Below, piece after piece: positions 35,729 to 45,750 of a DNA stretch of 63,968 nt. Position numbers and translations under genes: made by a program. Each line of letters begins with the position of its first letter. Position 1 is the first letter of the stretch. The notes under the pieces are model-generated. The model ran no database searches. It had not been told where the DNA came from and worked only from the letters and a program-made list of their open reading frames with translations. Location: the NCBI RefSeq assembly GCF_003569765.1, contig NZ_QXMG01000033.1, forward strand, positions 1 through 63,968, read 5' to 3'. This stretch comes from Caldimonas tepidiphila. Lineage in GTDB: Bacteria; Pseudomonadota; Gammaproteobacteria; Burkholderiales; Burkholderiaceae_C.

Positions 35729-36298
35729 ATGCATCACCACCACCACAGGCACCTTCCGGACACGGGGGGCGGCAGCCTCATGGGTGACCTGGTCAAGGGC
35801 GCCCTCGCCGGCGCGGCCGCCGTCTGGGTCATGGACCGGGCCGACTGGTTCGCCTTCACGTACGAGGACCCCGAGGCGCGGCGCCGCACGGAGCAGGTGC
35901 GCCCGGGGGGGCTGGACCCCTCGCATGTCGCGGTGAACCGGGTCGCGGAGATGGCCGGCGTGCAGCTCTCGCCGCGCCAGCCCCATCCGGCCGGCATCGC
36001 GCTGCATTACGGGCTCGGCATCGGGCCGTCCGCCCTCTATGCCGCCGGGCTGCGCGACCGCATGGCGGGGCTCGGCATGGCCCGGGGGCCGCTGTTCGGG
36101 CTCGGGCTCTTCCTCGTGCAGGACGAGGGCCTCAATGCGCTCAGCGGCCTCTCGGCCCCGCCGGGCGAGTACCCGTGGCAGGCGCATGCCCGCGGGCTGC
36201 TCGCCCACCTCGTCCTGGGCACGGTCGTCGATCTCGCGCTGGGCGTGATGGGTGCCGGCCGCTCCTCCCGCCGTTCGCGACACGCGCGCGGCCACTGA
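35729..36298 (+). CDS. Membrane protein with natural N-terminal His run (DUF1440-like)
   Basis: The 189-residue protein begins MHHHHHRHLP, six His among the first seven residues after Met. It then has hydrophobic segments (DLVKGALAGAAAVWVMDRADW, IALHYGLGIGPSALYAAGL, GPLFGLGLFLVQDEGL, LLAHLVLGTVVDLALGVMG), a layout like DUF1440/YagU inner-membrane proteins. The His run would bind metal if exposed. AGGGAG lies before the ATG. The SDR gene at 36367 follows 68 bases later. Confidence 0.7.
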   Translation: MHHHHHRHLPDTGGGSLMGDLVKGALAGAAAVWVMDRADWFAFTYEDPEARRRTEQVRPGGLDPSHVAVNRVAEMAGVQLSPRQPHPAGIALHYGLGIGPSALYAAGLRDRMAGLGMARGPLFGLGLFLVQDEGLNALSGLSAPPGEYPWQAHARGLLAHLVLGTVVDLALGVMGAGRSSRRSRHARGH

Positions 36299-36366
36299 AC
36301 CCCCTGTTGCGGTCTGCGGCCGCGCCACGCATGGCCCCCGCAGGCCGACCCCGAGAAAGGGTCGAC

Positions 36367-37335
36367 ATGAAGGACCTCAACAACGCGGTGGTGGTCGTCA
36401 CCGGGGCCTCGAGCGGCATCGGCCGCGCGACCGCGCATCTCTTCGCACGCCAGGGCGCGACCGTCGTGCTCGCGGCGCGGCGTGCCGGGCTGCTGCGGCA
36501 GGTCGAGCAGGAATGTGCCGCGCTCGGCGGCCGGGCACTGTGCGTGCCGACCGACACGAGCCAGGACGAGCAGGTCGAGGCCCTCGCGGCACGTGCCGTG
36601 GAGGCCTGCGGCCGCATCGACGTGTGGGTGAACAGCGCGGCGGTCCTGGCGCTGGGCCGCATCGAGGAGATTCCCGCGGCCGACCACGAGCGGCTCATCC
36701 GCATCAACCTCTTCGGCTACCTCTGCGGGACGCGGACTGCGGTGCGGCAGTTCCGCAGGCAGGGGCGTGGGATCCTCGTCAACAACGCCTCGGTGCTCGG
36801 CGCGATCGGCGCGCCCTACGCGAGCGTCTACTCCGCCACCAAGTGGGCGATCCGGGGGCTCACCGAGAGCGTGCGCGGCGAACTGCTCGACGAGCCCGGC
36901 ATCCATGCCTGCACCGTGCTGCCCTCGACGACCGACACGCCGATCTTCCGGCACGCGGCGAACTACACCGGGCGAGAGGCCCGGGCGCCGGAGCCGGTCT
37001 ATTCGGCCGAGCGGGTGGCGGAGGCGATCGTCGGCCTGGCGCGGCGCCCGCGCCGGGAAGTCGTCGTCGGCGGCTTCGGCAGGCTCGGCATGCTCGGGCA
37101 CGCGGTGTTCCCCGCCCTCGCCGAGCGCGTGGCGGCGGCCTACCTCGAGAGCCGGCAGTTCGAGGACCGGCGTGCGGCGCCCGGCCACGGCAACCTCTTC
37201 GAGCCGGCACGGGAGGACGAGGGCGTCAGCGGCGGCTACCGGCCGCTGGTGTGGGACCGGGTGGAGCGTCCCGTCGCGGTCGCCGCGCTGCTGGCGCTGT
37301 CCCTGGCGCTGTACCGCCTGAGGCGGCGGAGATAG
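36367..37335 (+). CDS. Short-chain dehydrogenase/reductase with C-terminal hydrophobic end
   Basis: The 322-residue protein has VVVTGASSGIGRA (about 9-21), a conserved Asn-Ser-Ala (NSAAV) where NNAG is usual, and YSATKWAIRG with the catalytic Tyr-Lys. It is a paralogue of the gene at 19616, with similar length, with an N-terminal half nearly the same and the same C-terminal anchor-like plan (VAALLALSLALYRLRRRR). The substrate is unknown. It follows the His-rich membrane protein gene on the same strand. Confidence 0.9.
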   Translation: MKDLNNAVVVVTGASSGIGRATAHLFARQGATVVLAARRAGLLRQVEQECAALGGRALCVPTDTSQDEQVEALAARAVEACGRIDVWVNSAAVLALGRIEEIPAADHERLIRINLFGYLCGTRTAVRQFRRQGRGILVNNASVLGAIGAPYASVYSATKWAIRGLTESVRGELLDEPGIHACTVLPSTTDTPIFRHAANYTGREARAPEPVYSAERVAEAIVGLARRPRREVVVGGFGRLGMLGHAVFPALAERVAAAYLESRQFEDRRAAPGHGNLFEPAREDEGVSGGYRPLVWDRVERPVAVAALLALSLALYRLRRRR

Positions 37336-37616
37336 GGCGACACCGCGCCGCAGCGCTTGCTCGGGCGGGGAGGAGGTGCACGTCGAAGGCGGTCCTCGCG
37401 GGGCGGGCCCGGCGCGGATGCCGGGCCGCATGGCCGGTTCTGCGAGGGTTCCTGCACTGCCACGCCCCTGGCACGAGGTGCCTCTCGCTGGGCGGAGGGC
37501 CGTGTTCGGACTCGCTGCAGGCAGACGTCGTCGTCTCGTTCGCCCCGGCCCCCGGCACCGGCCGCCCGTCCCGCAAGGCGGGAAGGTGGCGCGGGCTTCG
37601 CGCCCTCGGGCTGTCC

Positions 37617-37994
37617 TTACTTCACGGTGAAGCGCACGGTGATGGTCTTCTGCTGCGGGGTGCTCAGGGCGACCACCGCCTTGGATCCCTTGGCGAGCTT
37701 GACGCCCCTGGCCTCAAGCCGGTTGTCGCCCGCCGGCTTCAACTCGGCCTCGGACTTCTCGGCGCCGTTGAGCACCGTCAGCCGGCCCTTCATGCCGGCG
37801 CTGTCCAGCGGCTTGCCGTGATCCTCGACGTAGATCGTCGCGCCGTCGGCCCCGCCGACCAGCTCGAACGACAGGTCGGCGGCGGTCTGGACCACGCCGC
37901 CGTGCCGCGGCTTGGCGTCGCCGTGGGCGTGCGCGGCGTTGAAGGACAGCGCGGCGGCACCGAGCAGGGCGATCGTGAACAGCTTCTTCATCAT
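37617..37994 (-). CDS. Periplasmic protein of an RND metal-efflux operon
   Basis: The 125-residue protein has a signal peptide (MMKKLFTIALLGAAALSFNAAHA) and a mature part that starts HGDAKPRHGGVVQ. The remainder is beta-rich with DLSFELVGG, IYVEDHGKPLDSAGMKG and TVRFTVK. Similar small proteins occur beside CzcA-type pumps. The His-rich N-terminus suggests metal binding. It follows the RND pump gene by 100 bases on the same strand. Confidence 0.75.
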   Translation of the reverse strand: MMKKLFTIALLGAAALSFNAAHAHGDAKPRHGGVVQTAADLSFELVGGADGATIYVEDHGKPLDSAGMKGRLTVLNGAEKSEAELKPAGDNRLEARGVKLAKGSKAVVALSTPQQKTITVRFTVK

Positions 37995-38094
37995 GGGGAG
38001 GTCTCCGCAAGGGAATGGAACGAGGCGCACTTTGCAGGCAAAGACGGGCGGCGCCGCAGCAGCCCGCGGGTCAGGGATAGAGCGGTCGTGGGAA

Positions 38095-41000
38095 TCAATA
38101 GGCCTCCCGGGCAGCCGATGGCATCGCGCCCTCGGCGTCCGCTGCCTCGATCAGGCGCCGGGTCGGCCGCTCGCCCACGAGCCAGTACGCCACCGGCGTC
38201 AGCAGCGTGTCAAGCAGCGTGGAGCTGACCAATCCACCGAAGATCACCACCGCCACCGGGTGCAGGATCTCCTTGCCCGGCGCGTCGGCGGCGAGCAGCA
38301 GCGGCACCAGCGCGAAGGCCGCGACCAGCGCCGTCATCAGCACCGGCGTGAGCCGCTCCAGCGACCCCCGCACGATCATCGGCTGGCCGAAGCTCTCGCC
38401 CTCCAGCCGGCACAGGTTGATGTAGTGGCTGACTTTCAGGATGCCGTTGCGCGTGGCGATGCCGGCCAGCGTGATGAAGCCGACCATCGACGCGACCGAC
38501 AGCGTCACGCCCGCGATCCACATCGCGACCACGCTGCCGATGAGCGCGAGCGGGATGTTGGCCATGATGAGGCCGGCGAGCACGGCCGACCTGTAGCGCG
38601 AGTACAGCACCAGGAAGATCATCGCGAGCGACACGAGCGACAGGCCGACGATCAGCCTGGTGGCCTGCTCCTGCGCCTGGAACTGGCCCTCCAGGCTCAC
38701 GAAGGTGCCCACGGGCAGCGCCGTCGCCGCAATCGCCGCGCGGATGTCGCCGATCACCCGGCCCATGTCGGAGCCGTCGGTGTTGGCATAGACGACGATG
38801 CGCCGCCGCCCGTTCTCGCGCCCGATCTGGTTCGGTCCGTCGCTCTCCTCCACCGTGGCGATCGCCGAGACCGGGATGCGGCCCGCGGGCGTGTCGATCA
38901 GCACGTTGGCCAGGTCCTGCGGGCTGCGGCGCTCGTCGGGCAGGCGCAGCACCAGGTCGTAGCGGCGCGCGCCGTCCACGATCTGCGCGCCGTGGGCGCC
39001 GTCGGTCAATGCCTGCAGCGTGCGCACGGCCTGCGCCGGCGTGATGCCGTACTGCGCGGCGCGCCGGTAGTCCAGCCGCACGCTGATCTGCGGGATCAGC
39101 ACCTGCTTCTCCACCGTCAGGTCCACGAGGCCGGGCACGCCCGCGAGGCGCTGGCGCAGCTGTTCGGCCGTGCCGCGCAGGCCGTCGAGATCGTCGCCGT
39201 AGACCTTCAGCGCGATCTGCGCGCGCACGCCCGACAGCAGGTGGTCGAGCCGGTGCGAGATCGGCTGGCCGATCGCCACCGCCGCCGGCAGCGTCGAGAG
39301 CTGCGTGCGGATCGCCGCCATCACCTCCTCGCGGTCGCGTTCGGAGCGCCTGAGGTCCACGTCGATCTCGGCCGAGTGCACGCCCTCGGCATGCTCGTCG
39401 AGCTCGGCGCGGCCGGTGCGCCGGCCCACCTGCGTCACCTCCGGGACCTGCGCGATCAGCGTCTCGGCGACCGCGCCCATGCGGTTGGCCTCGGCCAGCG
39501 AGGTGCCGGGGTTGAACATCAGCGACAGCACGAGCGAGCCCTCGTTGAAGGCCGGCAGGAAGGCGCGCGGGAAGAAGGGCACCGTGGCCGCGGCGGCCGC
39601 CACCGCGAGCGTCGCCACCGCGATCAGCGCCTTGGCGCGCGGGAAGGACCAGGCCAGCAGCCTCGCGTCCTGGCGCTTGAGCCAGGCCACCAGCGGGCTG
39701 TCGCCGTGGTCGAGCCGCTTCATGCGCGGCAGCAGGTAGCTGCACAGCACCGGCGTGACCGTCATCGACACGAGCATCGACGCGAGGATCGAGACGATGT
39801 AGGCGATGCCGAGCGGCGTGAACAGCCGCCCCTCGATGCCCGGCAGCGCGAACAGCGGCACGAACACCAGCACGACGATCACGGTCGCGTAGACGATCCC
39901 CGAGCGCACCTCGACGCTCGCCTGCCGCACCACCTCCAGCACCGGCAAGGGATTCGCGAGCGCGTAGTTCTGCTTCAGGCGCCGCAGGATGTTCTCCACG
40001 TCCACCACCGCGTCGTCCACCAGCTCGCCGATCGCGATCGCGAGGCCGCCGAGCGTCATCACGTTGATCGACAGGCCGAACCCGCGGAAAACGAGCGCCG
40101 TGACCGCGAGCGACAGCGGGATCGCGACGAGCGAGATCAGCGTCGTGCGCGCCGACAGCAGGAAGGCGAACAGCACGATCGCCACCATGATCGCGCCGTC
40201 GCGCAGCGCCTCGGTGACGTTGCCGACCGAGGCCTGGATGAAGTCGGCCTGGCGGAACAGCACGCGCGGCGCGCTCAGGCCCGGCGGCAGGCCCTGCTTG
40301 AGCTCGCCGAGCGCGGCCTCGATCTCGCGCGTGAGCTGCACGGTGTCGGCCGCCGGCTGCTTCTGCACGCTGAGGATGACGGCCGGCGCGCCGTTGTAGC
40401 CCGCGTCGCCGCGCTTGAGGCCCGCGGCGAAGCCGACCTTCGCGACCTGCTCCAGCAGCACCGGCCGGCCGTCGCGCCACGCGACGGGCAGGCCGGCCAG
40501 GTCCTCGACCCGGTGGGTGCGCGCGAGGTGGCGGATCAGGTACTCGCGGCTGTTGAGGTCGATGAAGCCGCCGCCGGCGTTGCCGGAGAAGCCGCGCAGC
40601 GTCTGCTCGAGCTGGTCGAGCGTGACGCCGAACTGGGCCATGCGCGCCGGGTCGGGTTCCACCCGCAGCTGCCGTACCTCGCCGCCGATCGGGATCACCT
40701 GCGAGACGCCGGGGATGGACAGCAGGCGCGGGCGCAGCACGAAGTCGGCGTACTCGCGTGCCTGCATCGGCGTGGCGGCGCGGACACCTCCGGGCGAGTC
40801 GCCGTCCGGTGCGCTGCCGGGCTCGCCCAGCGGCAGCGCGATCAGCATGATCTCGCCCATGATCGAGGACACCGGGCCCATGATCGGAACGATCCCCTCG
40901 GGCAGCTGCTCGCGCGTGAGCGCGAGGCGCTCCGAGACGAGCTGCCGGTTGCGGTAGACATCGGTGCCCCAGTCGAACTCGGCATAGACGATCGACAGGC

Positions 41001-41265
41001 CCACGCCCGAGGTCGAGCGCACGCGCGTCACCCCCGGCATGCCGTTGAGGGCGGTCTCGACGGGGAAGGTGACGAGCTGCTCGACCTCCTCGGGCGCCAT
41101 GCCGCCGGCCTCGGTGAGCACGGTGACCAGCGGCTTGTTGAGATCGGGGAACACGTCGACCGGCGTGCGCCAGGCCGAGAAGGCCCCCCAGGCCATCAGC
41201 AGCGCGGCGACGGCCAGCACGAACAGCCGGTTGGCCAGGCTGTAGCGGACGATCCAGTTGAACAT
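38095..41265 (-). CDS. Heavy-metal efflux RND transporter, CusA/CzcA family
   Basis: The 1056-residue protein is the inner-membrane proton-driven pump of a tripartite efflux system, with twelve membrane segments and two large periplasmic loops (typical length 1020-1070). The fourth-helix motif is [21 protein letters not shown]. In Nies' scheme the Zn/Co/Cd pumps carry DFGxxVDGAVV; the sequence here is closer to the HME3-type pattern whose substrates are not settled. Periplasmic sequences contain few Met. It is the last pump gene in an operon with adaptor (41276), outer-membrane factor (43047), two accessory proteins and the small protein after it. Confidence 0.92.
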   Translation of the reverse strand: MFNWIVRYSLANRLFVLAVAALLMAWGAFSAWRTPVDVFPDLNKPLVTVLTEAGGMAPEEVEQLVTFPVETALNGMPGVTRVRSTSGVGLSIVYAEFDWGTDVYRNRQLVSERLALTREQLPEGIVPIMGPVSSIMGEIMLIALPLGEPGSAPDGDSPGGVRAATPMQAREYADFVLRPRLLSIPGVSQVIPIGGEVRQLRVEPDPARMAQFGVTLDQLEQTLRGFSGNAGGGFIDLNSREYLIRHLARTHRVEDLAGLPVAWRDGRPVLLEQVAKVGFAAGLKRGDAGYNGAPAVILSVQKQPAADTVQLTREIEAALGELKQGLPPGLSAPRVLFRQADFIQASVGNVTEALRDGAIMVAIVLFAFLLSARTTLISLVAIPLSLAVTALVFRGFGLSINVMTLGGLAIAIGELVDDAVVDVENILRRLKQNYALANPLPVLEVVRQASVEVRSGIVYATVIVVLVFVPLFALPGIEGRLFTPLGIAYIVSILASMLVSMTVTPVLCSYLLPRMKRLDHGDSPLVAWLKRQDARLLAWSFPRAKALIAVATLAVAAAAATVPFFPRAFLPAFNEGSLVLSLMFNPGTSLAEANRMGAVAETLIAQVPEVTQVGRRTGRAELDEHAEGVHSAEIDVDLRRSERDREEVMAAIRTQLSTLPAAVAIGQPISHRLDHLLSGVRAQIALKVYGDDLDGLRGTAEQLRQRLAGVPGLVDLTVEKQVLIPQISVRLDYRRAAQYGITPAQAVRTLQALTDGAHGAQIVDGARRYDLVLRLPDERRSPQDLANVLIDTPAGRIPVSAIATVEESDGPNQIGRENGRRRIVVYANTDGSDMGRVIGDIRAAIAATALPVGTFVSLEGQFQAQEQATRLIVGLSLVSLAMIFLVLYSRYRSAVLAGLIMANIPLALIGSVVAMWIAGVTLSVASMVGFITLAGIATRNGILKVSHYINLCRLEGESFGQPMIVRGSLERLTPVLMTALVAAFALVPLLLAADAPGKEILHPVAVVIFGGLVSSTLLDTLLTPVAYWLVGERPTRRLIEAADAEGAMPSAAREAY

Positions 41266-41275
41266 CAGGCGGGCC

Positions 41276-42433
41276 TCACCGGATCTGGTTGACGAGCGGC
41301 GCGCCCTGCACGACGACGCGGTTGTCGGCGGAGAGGCCCCGGGTGACGATCACCGTGCGGGCGTCCAGCGGCTGGAAGACCACCGGCTGCGGCACGAAGC
41401 GCTCTGCACCCGCCTTGATCCAGACCACCGGCTCGTTGGCCGCGTTGCGCACGACGGCCTGCGCCGGCAGCACGATGCCCTCGACGCGGTCCTTCAGCCG
41501 CGCGAGCACCGTGACCGGCTGGCCCACGGCGAGCGCAGGAGGCGTCGCGCCAGCCTTCGCTTGCAGGCGGAAGGTCAGCGGCAGCAGCCCGTCGCGCAGG
41601 CTGCGGGAGGCGCCCACCAGGCGCAGCTCCGAGCCCTCGATGCCGGCGAGCGTGCCGCCCTCGATGCGCGCCGGCAGCGCCGGGTCGGCGGTGCCGGCCT
41701 CGACCAGCAGCCGGGCCGGATCGACGATCTCGAACAGCACCTCGCGGGCCTCGACCACCTGCCCGTTGAGCACCTCCGCCTTCGCGATCACGCCCGAGAC
41801 GGGCGCCACGAGCGCTTCGCGGGCCTTGAGGCTGCCGCCGATGCCGCGCTCGCGCTCGCGCAGGCTCGCGAGCTCGGCCCTCGCCGCCTCGATCTCCTTG
41901 CGCGGCACCGTGCCCTCCAGCGCCTCGAGCCGCTGCACGCGCTGCTCGGCCACGGTTCGACTGGCCCGCAGCTCGGAGAGCTGCGCCTGCTGTCCCGCCT
42001 GCTCGTAGGGCTCGGCATGGTGGCGCACCCAGGCGAGCACCTGCCCCTTGCGCACCGTCTGGCCGGCCACCGGCAGGCCATTGGGCCCAGGCTCGATGCG
42101 CCCGCCGTGCATGGCCTGCACTCGGCCGCCGGCGTTCGGGTCGATCAGCACCCGGCCGTTGAGCGGGACGCTGGGGCCGGCCTCGGCAAGCGGCGCCAGC
42201 ACGGTGCGGATCTCCATGCGCCGCTGCGCGAGCTTCGGGATGTTGACGCTGCCGTCCGGCAGGCGTGCGAGGCCCGAGGCGTTGGCGCTGGCGGCAGGAG
42301 CGTCGAGATGCTCGCCGTTGGGGCCGTGGGCCCCGGGGCCGGCGTGCGCCGCCGCGGCCATGAACAAGGCCATCCCTCCTGCCAGCGCACGCAGCGAGGC
42401 CGGGACGGCCTTCCATGAATCCTTGCGCTTCAT
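41276..42433 (-). CDS. RND efflux periplasmic adaptor subunit
   Basis: The 385-residue protein has a signal peptide ending in AHA, then [18 protein letters not shown]. It has the membrane-fusion lipoyl/barrel halves ([33 protein letters not shown]) around a coiled-coil hairpin (about 165-225) and a C-terminal barrel with [13 protein letters not shown]. It links the pump at 38095 to the TolC-like gene at 43047. Its start overlaps the previous stop by one base (TGATG). Confidence 0.92.
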   Translation of the reverse strand: MKRKDSWKAVPASLRALAGGMALFMAAAAHAGPGAHGPNGEHLDAPAASANASGLARLPDGSVNIPKLAQRRMEIRTVLAPLAEAGPSVPLNGRVLIDPNAGGRVQAMHGGRIEPGPNGLPVAGQTVRKGQVLAWVRHHAEPYEQAGQQAQLSELRASRTVAEQRVQRLEALEGTVPRKEIEAARAELASLRERERGIGGSLKAREALVAPVSGVIAKAEVLNGQVVEAREVLFEIVDPARLLVEAGTADPALPARIEGGTLAGIEGSELRLVGASRSLRDGLLPLTFRLQAKAGATPPALAVGQPVTVLARLKDRVEGIVLPAQAVVRNAANEPVVWIKAGAERFVPQPVVFQPLDARTVIVTRGLSADNRVVVQGAPLVNQIR

Positions 42434-43050
42434 CACGTCACCTCCCCGCCGTGGCGGCGGTCGGTCCGGCGGCGACGCCACCACAGCGCCCCGGCCAGCA
42501 CGCCCAGGCCGGCGAGCGCTGTGGCGATCAGGGGAAGCGGAGAGACGTCGGCATGGACGTGGCCCTCCGTGGCTTCGCGAACGCTCAGGGTGCCGTCCAG
42601 CAGGTCGGCGTCGTCCCCCGCGATCACCGTGAAGACGAGCGCGTGCTCGCCGGGCTGCGACAGCGCCTGCACGAAAGCCTTGTCGTCGATGGCGTAGTCG
42701 CCGTGGTCGGCGTGGAAGCTTGCCGTGGCCTTGCGGTCGCCGGCCTCGACCTCGACCCGGGCGCCCAGCACCGGCTCGTTGGTCTCGTAGCGGTCGATCA
42801 GCAGCGACAGCTCGCTGCCGGAGAGCGTCGCGACCAGCTCGAACAGCTCGGAATGCGCTTCCAGCCGGGGGTGCGCCGCCGCCGGGGCCTGAGCCGCGGC
42901 CGGGGCATCCAGGTGCTCGCCGTTCGGGCCGTGGGCACCGGGGCCCGCGAGCGCAGGAAGGGTGGAAAACGAGAGGGCCGCGCCCAGCAGCAGGGCCGCG
43001 CAGGCGGGCCCGCCCCGGCGGCGCGGATCGGCAGGATGAAGGTGGGTCAT
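42433..43050 (-). CDS. Periplasmic/membrane accessory protein of the efflux operon
   Basis: The 205-residue protein has a signal peptide (ALLLGAALSFSTLPALA) and the same mature start as the adaptor ([17 protein letters not shown]). A beta-rich middle follows, with a C-terminal membrane helix (LPLIATALAGLGVLAGALWW) and a basic tail with RRRTDRRHGG. The shared mature sequence suggests a common origin or a common partner. Its stop and the adaptor start share one base. Function unknown, likely metal handling with the pump. Confidence 0.75.
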   Translation of the reverse strand: MTHLHPADPRRRGGPACAALLLGAALSFSTLPALAGPGAHGPNGEHLDAPAAAQAPAAAHPRLEAHSELFELVATLSGSELSLLIDRYETNEPVLGARVEVEAGDRKATASFHADHGDYAIDDKAFVQALSQPGEHALVFTVIAGDDADLLDGTLSVREATEGHVHADVSPLPLIATALAGLGVLAGALWWRRRRTDRRHGGEVT

Positions 43051-44297
43051 GGCATCCGTCCCAGGGATTGATGGAGGCGGGCGCGGGCGAGGCCGAGCGC
43101 CGCGGACTGGCGGGAGACGTCGGCATCGGCTTCGGCAGCGGCCGCCAGCGCGCGCAACAGCTCGGGCAAGGCCGTCTCGCCGGCGCGGAAGGATTTGTCG
43201 ATGAGCCGGGCCCGCTCCCGCAGCAGCTCGGCACGGGCCTGCGCCGCGGCGAGCTGCTGCTCGGCCGACTGCACTCCGGCGCGAGCCGTCTGCGTGTCGA
43301 TCTCCAGGCGCTGGCGCAGCTGGTGCAGCTCGGCCTCCGCCACCTCGTGCTCGCTCAGCGCGGCCGCCTCCTCCACGCGGGTGCCGGCATCGATTCCCAG
43401 GGGAAGGCGCAGCGCGACCGCCAGGCTGCTCTCCCGGGCCTGGCCGCTGCCGGGCGTCTCCTGGCGTGCGCTGAACATGAGCTCGGGCGCCTCCCGCCGG
43501 CTTCGGCGCAGCGCCTCGAGCTGCCGGCGGGCGGCTTCGACACGCAGGGACGCGCGCAGCAGTTCCGGATGCGCGCTCACCTCCTCGGTGACCGAGGGGG
43601 GCTCGCCGGGGGCTTCCAGCGGCGGCAGCCCGGTCAGCTGCGTCCATTGCGCCTGCGCAGCAGTCAGTTCCTGGCCGGCCTGTGCGAGGGCGCCTTCCGC
43701 GCTCAGCTGTTCGCTGCGCGCGGCCAGGGCATCGCTGCGCGCCAGATCCCCGGCGGCAACGCGCCGGTCCACGTCATCCGCCAGTTGCCGCAGACTGCGC
43801 AGCTGCTCCTGGGCCAGCCGCAGGCCGGCCTGCCGGGCGACCAGGGCCCAGGCCGCCTCGCGGACTTCTCCGGCCAGCTGCAGCCGGGCGGAGCGCGTGG
43901 CGGCCTCGGCGGTAGAGGCTTGCGCATCGGCGGCGGCCAACCGGGCACCGCGCTGGCCGGGCCGCCACAGCGGCACGGCAAGACCCAGCTCGGTCTCCTT
44001 GTTGCCGGTGGCGCGGTGAAAACGGTCGTCGCGGTGCGAGAGCTCCACGGCCGGCGCCGCCGGCATCCAGCTCGATGCCGCCGCATGCGCGGCCCGGGCC
44101 AGCCGTTCGCGGCCCCGGGCGTCGCGCGCCGTCACGGCACGTTGCCAGGCCGCCTCGACGGCCTGCGCCAGTGTCGGGACAGGGGCCGGCGCCGGCTGCG
44201 CCGACACGGGCGCAGCCCAGATCGCGCCGGCCACGAGGCAGGGCGCGAGCCATCGTTCGATGTTCACGTTGTCTGGAAGGGGATGAAGCGTGGCCAC
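43047..44297 (-). CDS. Outer-membrane efflux protein, TolC/CzcC family
   Basis: The 416-residue protein has a signal peptide ending in APVSAQ and two repeated OEP helical domains with long coiled-coil runs (about 60-220 and 240-410), the trimeric outer-membrane exit duct of RND pumps. The starts at 44297 and 44267 are both GTG; 44297 follows the long frame but the MNIERW-like start at 44267 is also plausible. It precedes the accessory protein with a 4-base overlap. Confidence 0.88.
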   Translation of the reverse strand: MATLHPLPDNVNIERWLAPCLVAGAIWAAPVSAQPAPAPVPTLAQAVEAAWQRAVTARDARGRERLARAAHAAASSWMPAAPAVELSHRDDRFHRATGNKETELGLAVPLWRPGQRGARLAAADAQASTAEAATRSARLQLAGEVREAAWALVARQAGLRLAQEQLRSLRQLADDVDRRVAAGDLARSDALAARSEQLSAEGALAQAGQELTAAQAQWTQLTGLPPLEAPGEPPSVTEEVSAHPELLRASLRVEAARRQLEALRRSRREAPELMFSARQETPGSGQARESSLAVALRLPLGIDAGTRVEEAAALSEHEVAEAELHQLRQRLEIDTQTARAGVQSAEQQLAAAQARAELLRERARLIDKSFRAGETALPELLRALAAAAEADADVSRQSAALGLARARLHQSLGRMP

Positions 44298-44378
44298 CCG
44301 CGGGCGCGCTGCCGCCCGGCGGGCCGTTCGGCCACGGGAGATCCGGCACGCACGAGGCGAGCCGGGGCCGAGGCGAGG

Positions 44379-44735
44379 TCAGCCGCGAATGCGGGGAGGA
44401 CGGCGCAGGCCTTCCAGGAAGGGCGCCGGGTGCAAGGAGGAATGCAGCGAGGGCGGCCCCTTGGAGGGCGGGAGGCTCGGCAGCCAGGTCAGCTCGGCGG
44501 GAAGCACACTGACCGAGTTCAGGTGGCTGTCGGCGTGCAGGTGCAGCAGGGATTCGACCGAGTCGTCCTCGTGGACGCTGCCGTCGTCGTGGTGGTGATG
44601 GGCCTCGCCCAGCCAGTGCGCCACGGCATGCGAGGCCTCGTGGACGCCGTGCTCGCACGCCGTGTCCGCAGCCCAGGCGAGGGACTGCCAGGGCAGCAGG
44701 GCGACGAGGAGCAGGGCGGCGAGCCAGCGGGGCAT
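44379..44735 (-). CDS. CzcI-like small periplasmic metal-responsive protein
   Basis: The 118-residue protein has a signal peptide (LAALLLVALLPWQSLAWA), then a His-rich part with HHHHDDGSVHEDD and HLHADSH, and a short Pro-rich C-terminus. CzcI-type proteins sit at the front of czc operons and are thought to sense or bind zinc. It is the first gene of this operon. Confidence 0.75.
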   Translation of the reverse strand: MPRWLAALLLVALLPWQSLAWAADTACEHGVHEASHAVAHWLGEAHHHHDDGSVHEDDSVESLLHLHADSHLNSVSVLPAELTWLPSLPPSKGPPSLHSSLHPAPFLEGLRRPPRIRG

Positions 44736-44907
44736 CGGCGGATTCTAGGAGATCGCGGATCCCCGCCTGCCCGGCGGCCTCGTGTCCGCGCGCCGCCGCG
44801 GGGCAAGGGCCTTCGTGCCGAGGCCGGCTGCGGCCGGACGCAGGTCACCGCAGCAGCCGGGCCTGTGCGTCCTGACGCGCCGCTGCGCATGCAGCCCCGC
44901 CAGGGCC

Positions 44908-45750
44908 TCAGCCGGCGCCGAGGAAGCGCTCGATCAGCTCCAGCTGCGACGGCACGTTGAGCGCCGGCGCGTGGCCGCAGCCGGGAATCGTGACCACCAC
45001 CGCGCGCGGGCCGCGCGTGCGCATCTCCTCCACCGTCTCCGGCAGCAGCAGGTCGGAATGCTCGCCGCGCAGGCACAGCACCGGGATGTCCAGGCTGTCG
45101 TAGGCCTCCCACAGCTCGTAGTCGCGCGGATGGTGCACGAACTGCGAGACCATCGCCGGGTCGTAGTGCGGCGTGACGCGGCCATCGGGCAGGCGCCGCA
45201 CCGAGGTCTCGGCCATGCGGCGCCACTGGGCGTCGGACAGCCAGCCGTAGGGCTTGTAGACGGTGCGCAGGAACTGCTCCAGCTCGCTGACGCGCTCGAA
45301 GGCGGGCGGGTTGCCGGCGTAGCTGCGGATGCGCTCGATCGCCGCGTCGGCGAGCTTCGGGCCGTTGTCGTTGAGCACGAGGCGGCGGATGCGCCCGCGC
45401 AGGCTCGTCGCCGCGGCGAGCGTGCCGATCGCGCCGCCCATCGAGGTGCCGACCCAGTGGAAGCGGTCGAGGTCGAGCTGGTCGGCGAGCGCGGTGGCGA
45501 GCTGCACGTAGAACGCCATCCGGTACTCGTTGACCGGGTCCGGGCTCCATTGCGACAGGCCGCGGCCGATCGTGTCCGGGCAGATCACGCGGTAGCGCGC
45601 GGACAGGTGCTGCGCCAGCTCGTCCATGTCGCGCCCGGTGCGCGCGAGGCCGTGCCAGGCGACGACGGTCTCGGCGTGCTGGGCGCCCCATTCGGTGTAA
45701 TGGATCTCGCGGCCGGCACAGGCCACGTAGTGCGAGGCGGGATGCATCAT
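44908..45750 (-). CDS. Alpha/beta hydrolase at the end of an ABC uptake operon
   Basis: The 280-residue protein has VVAWHGLARTGRDMDELA, the nucleophile elbow HWVGTSMGGAIG (Ser near residue 104), an Asp in GEHSDLLLPE and a His in PGCGHAPAL. It is the last gene of an operon with a branched-chain-amino-acid-type ABC transporter; the start overlaps the livM-type stop by 4 bases. It likely acts on an ester, amide or C-C bond in the imported compound; homologues in this position are often carboxylic-ester or ring-opening enzymes. Confidence 0.85.
   Translation of the reverse strand: MMHPASHYVACAGREIHYTEWGAQHAETVVAWHGLARTGRDMDELAQHLSARYRVICPDTIGRGLSQWSPDPVNEYRMAFYVQLATALADQLDLDRFHWVGTSMGGAIGTLAAATSLRGRIRRLVLNDNGPKLADAAIERIRSYAGNPPAFERVSELEQFLRTVYKPYGWLSDAQWRRMAETSVRRLPDGRVTPHYDPAMVSQFVHHPRDYELWEAYDSLDIPVLCLRGEHSDLLLPETVEEMRTRGPRAVVVTIPGCGHAPALNVPSQLELIERFLGAG

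Noticed and set aside
37912-41292. 1126-codon plus-strand frame across the RND pump
   Set aside because: Arg/His/Asp-rich translation without motifs, antisense to a clear 1056-residue pump. It is an effect of third-position GC bias.
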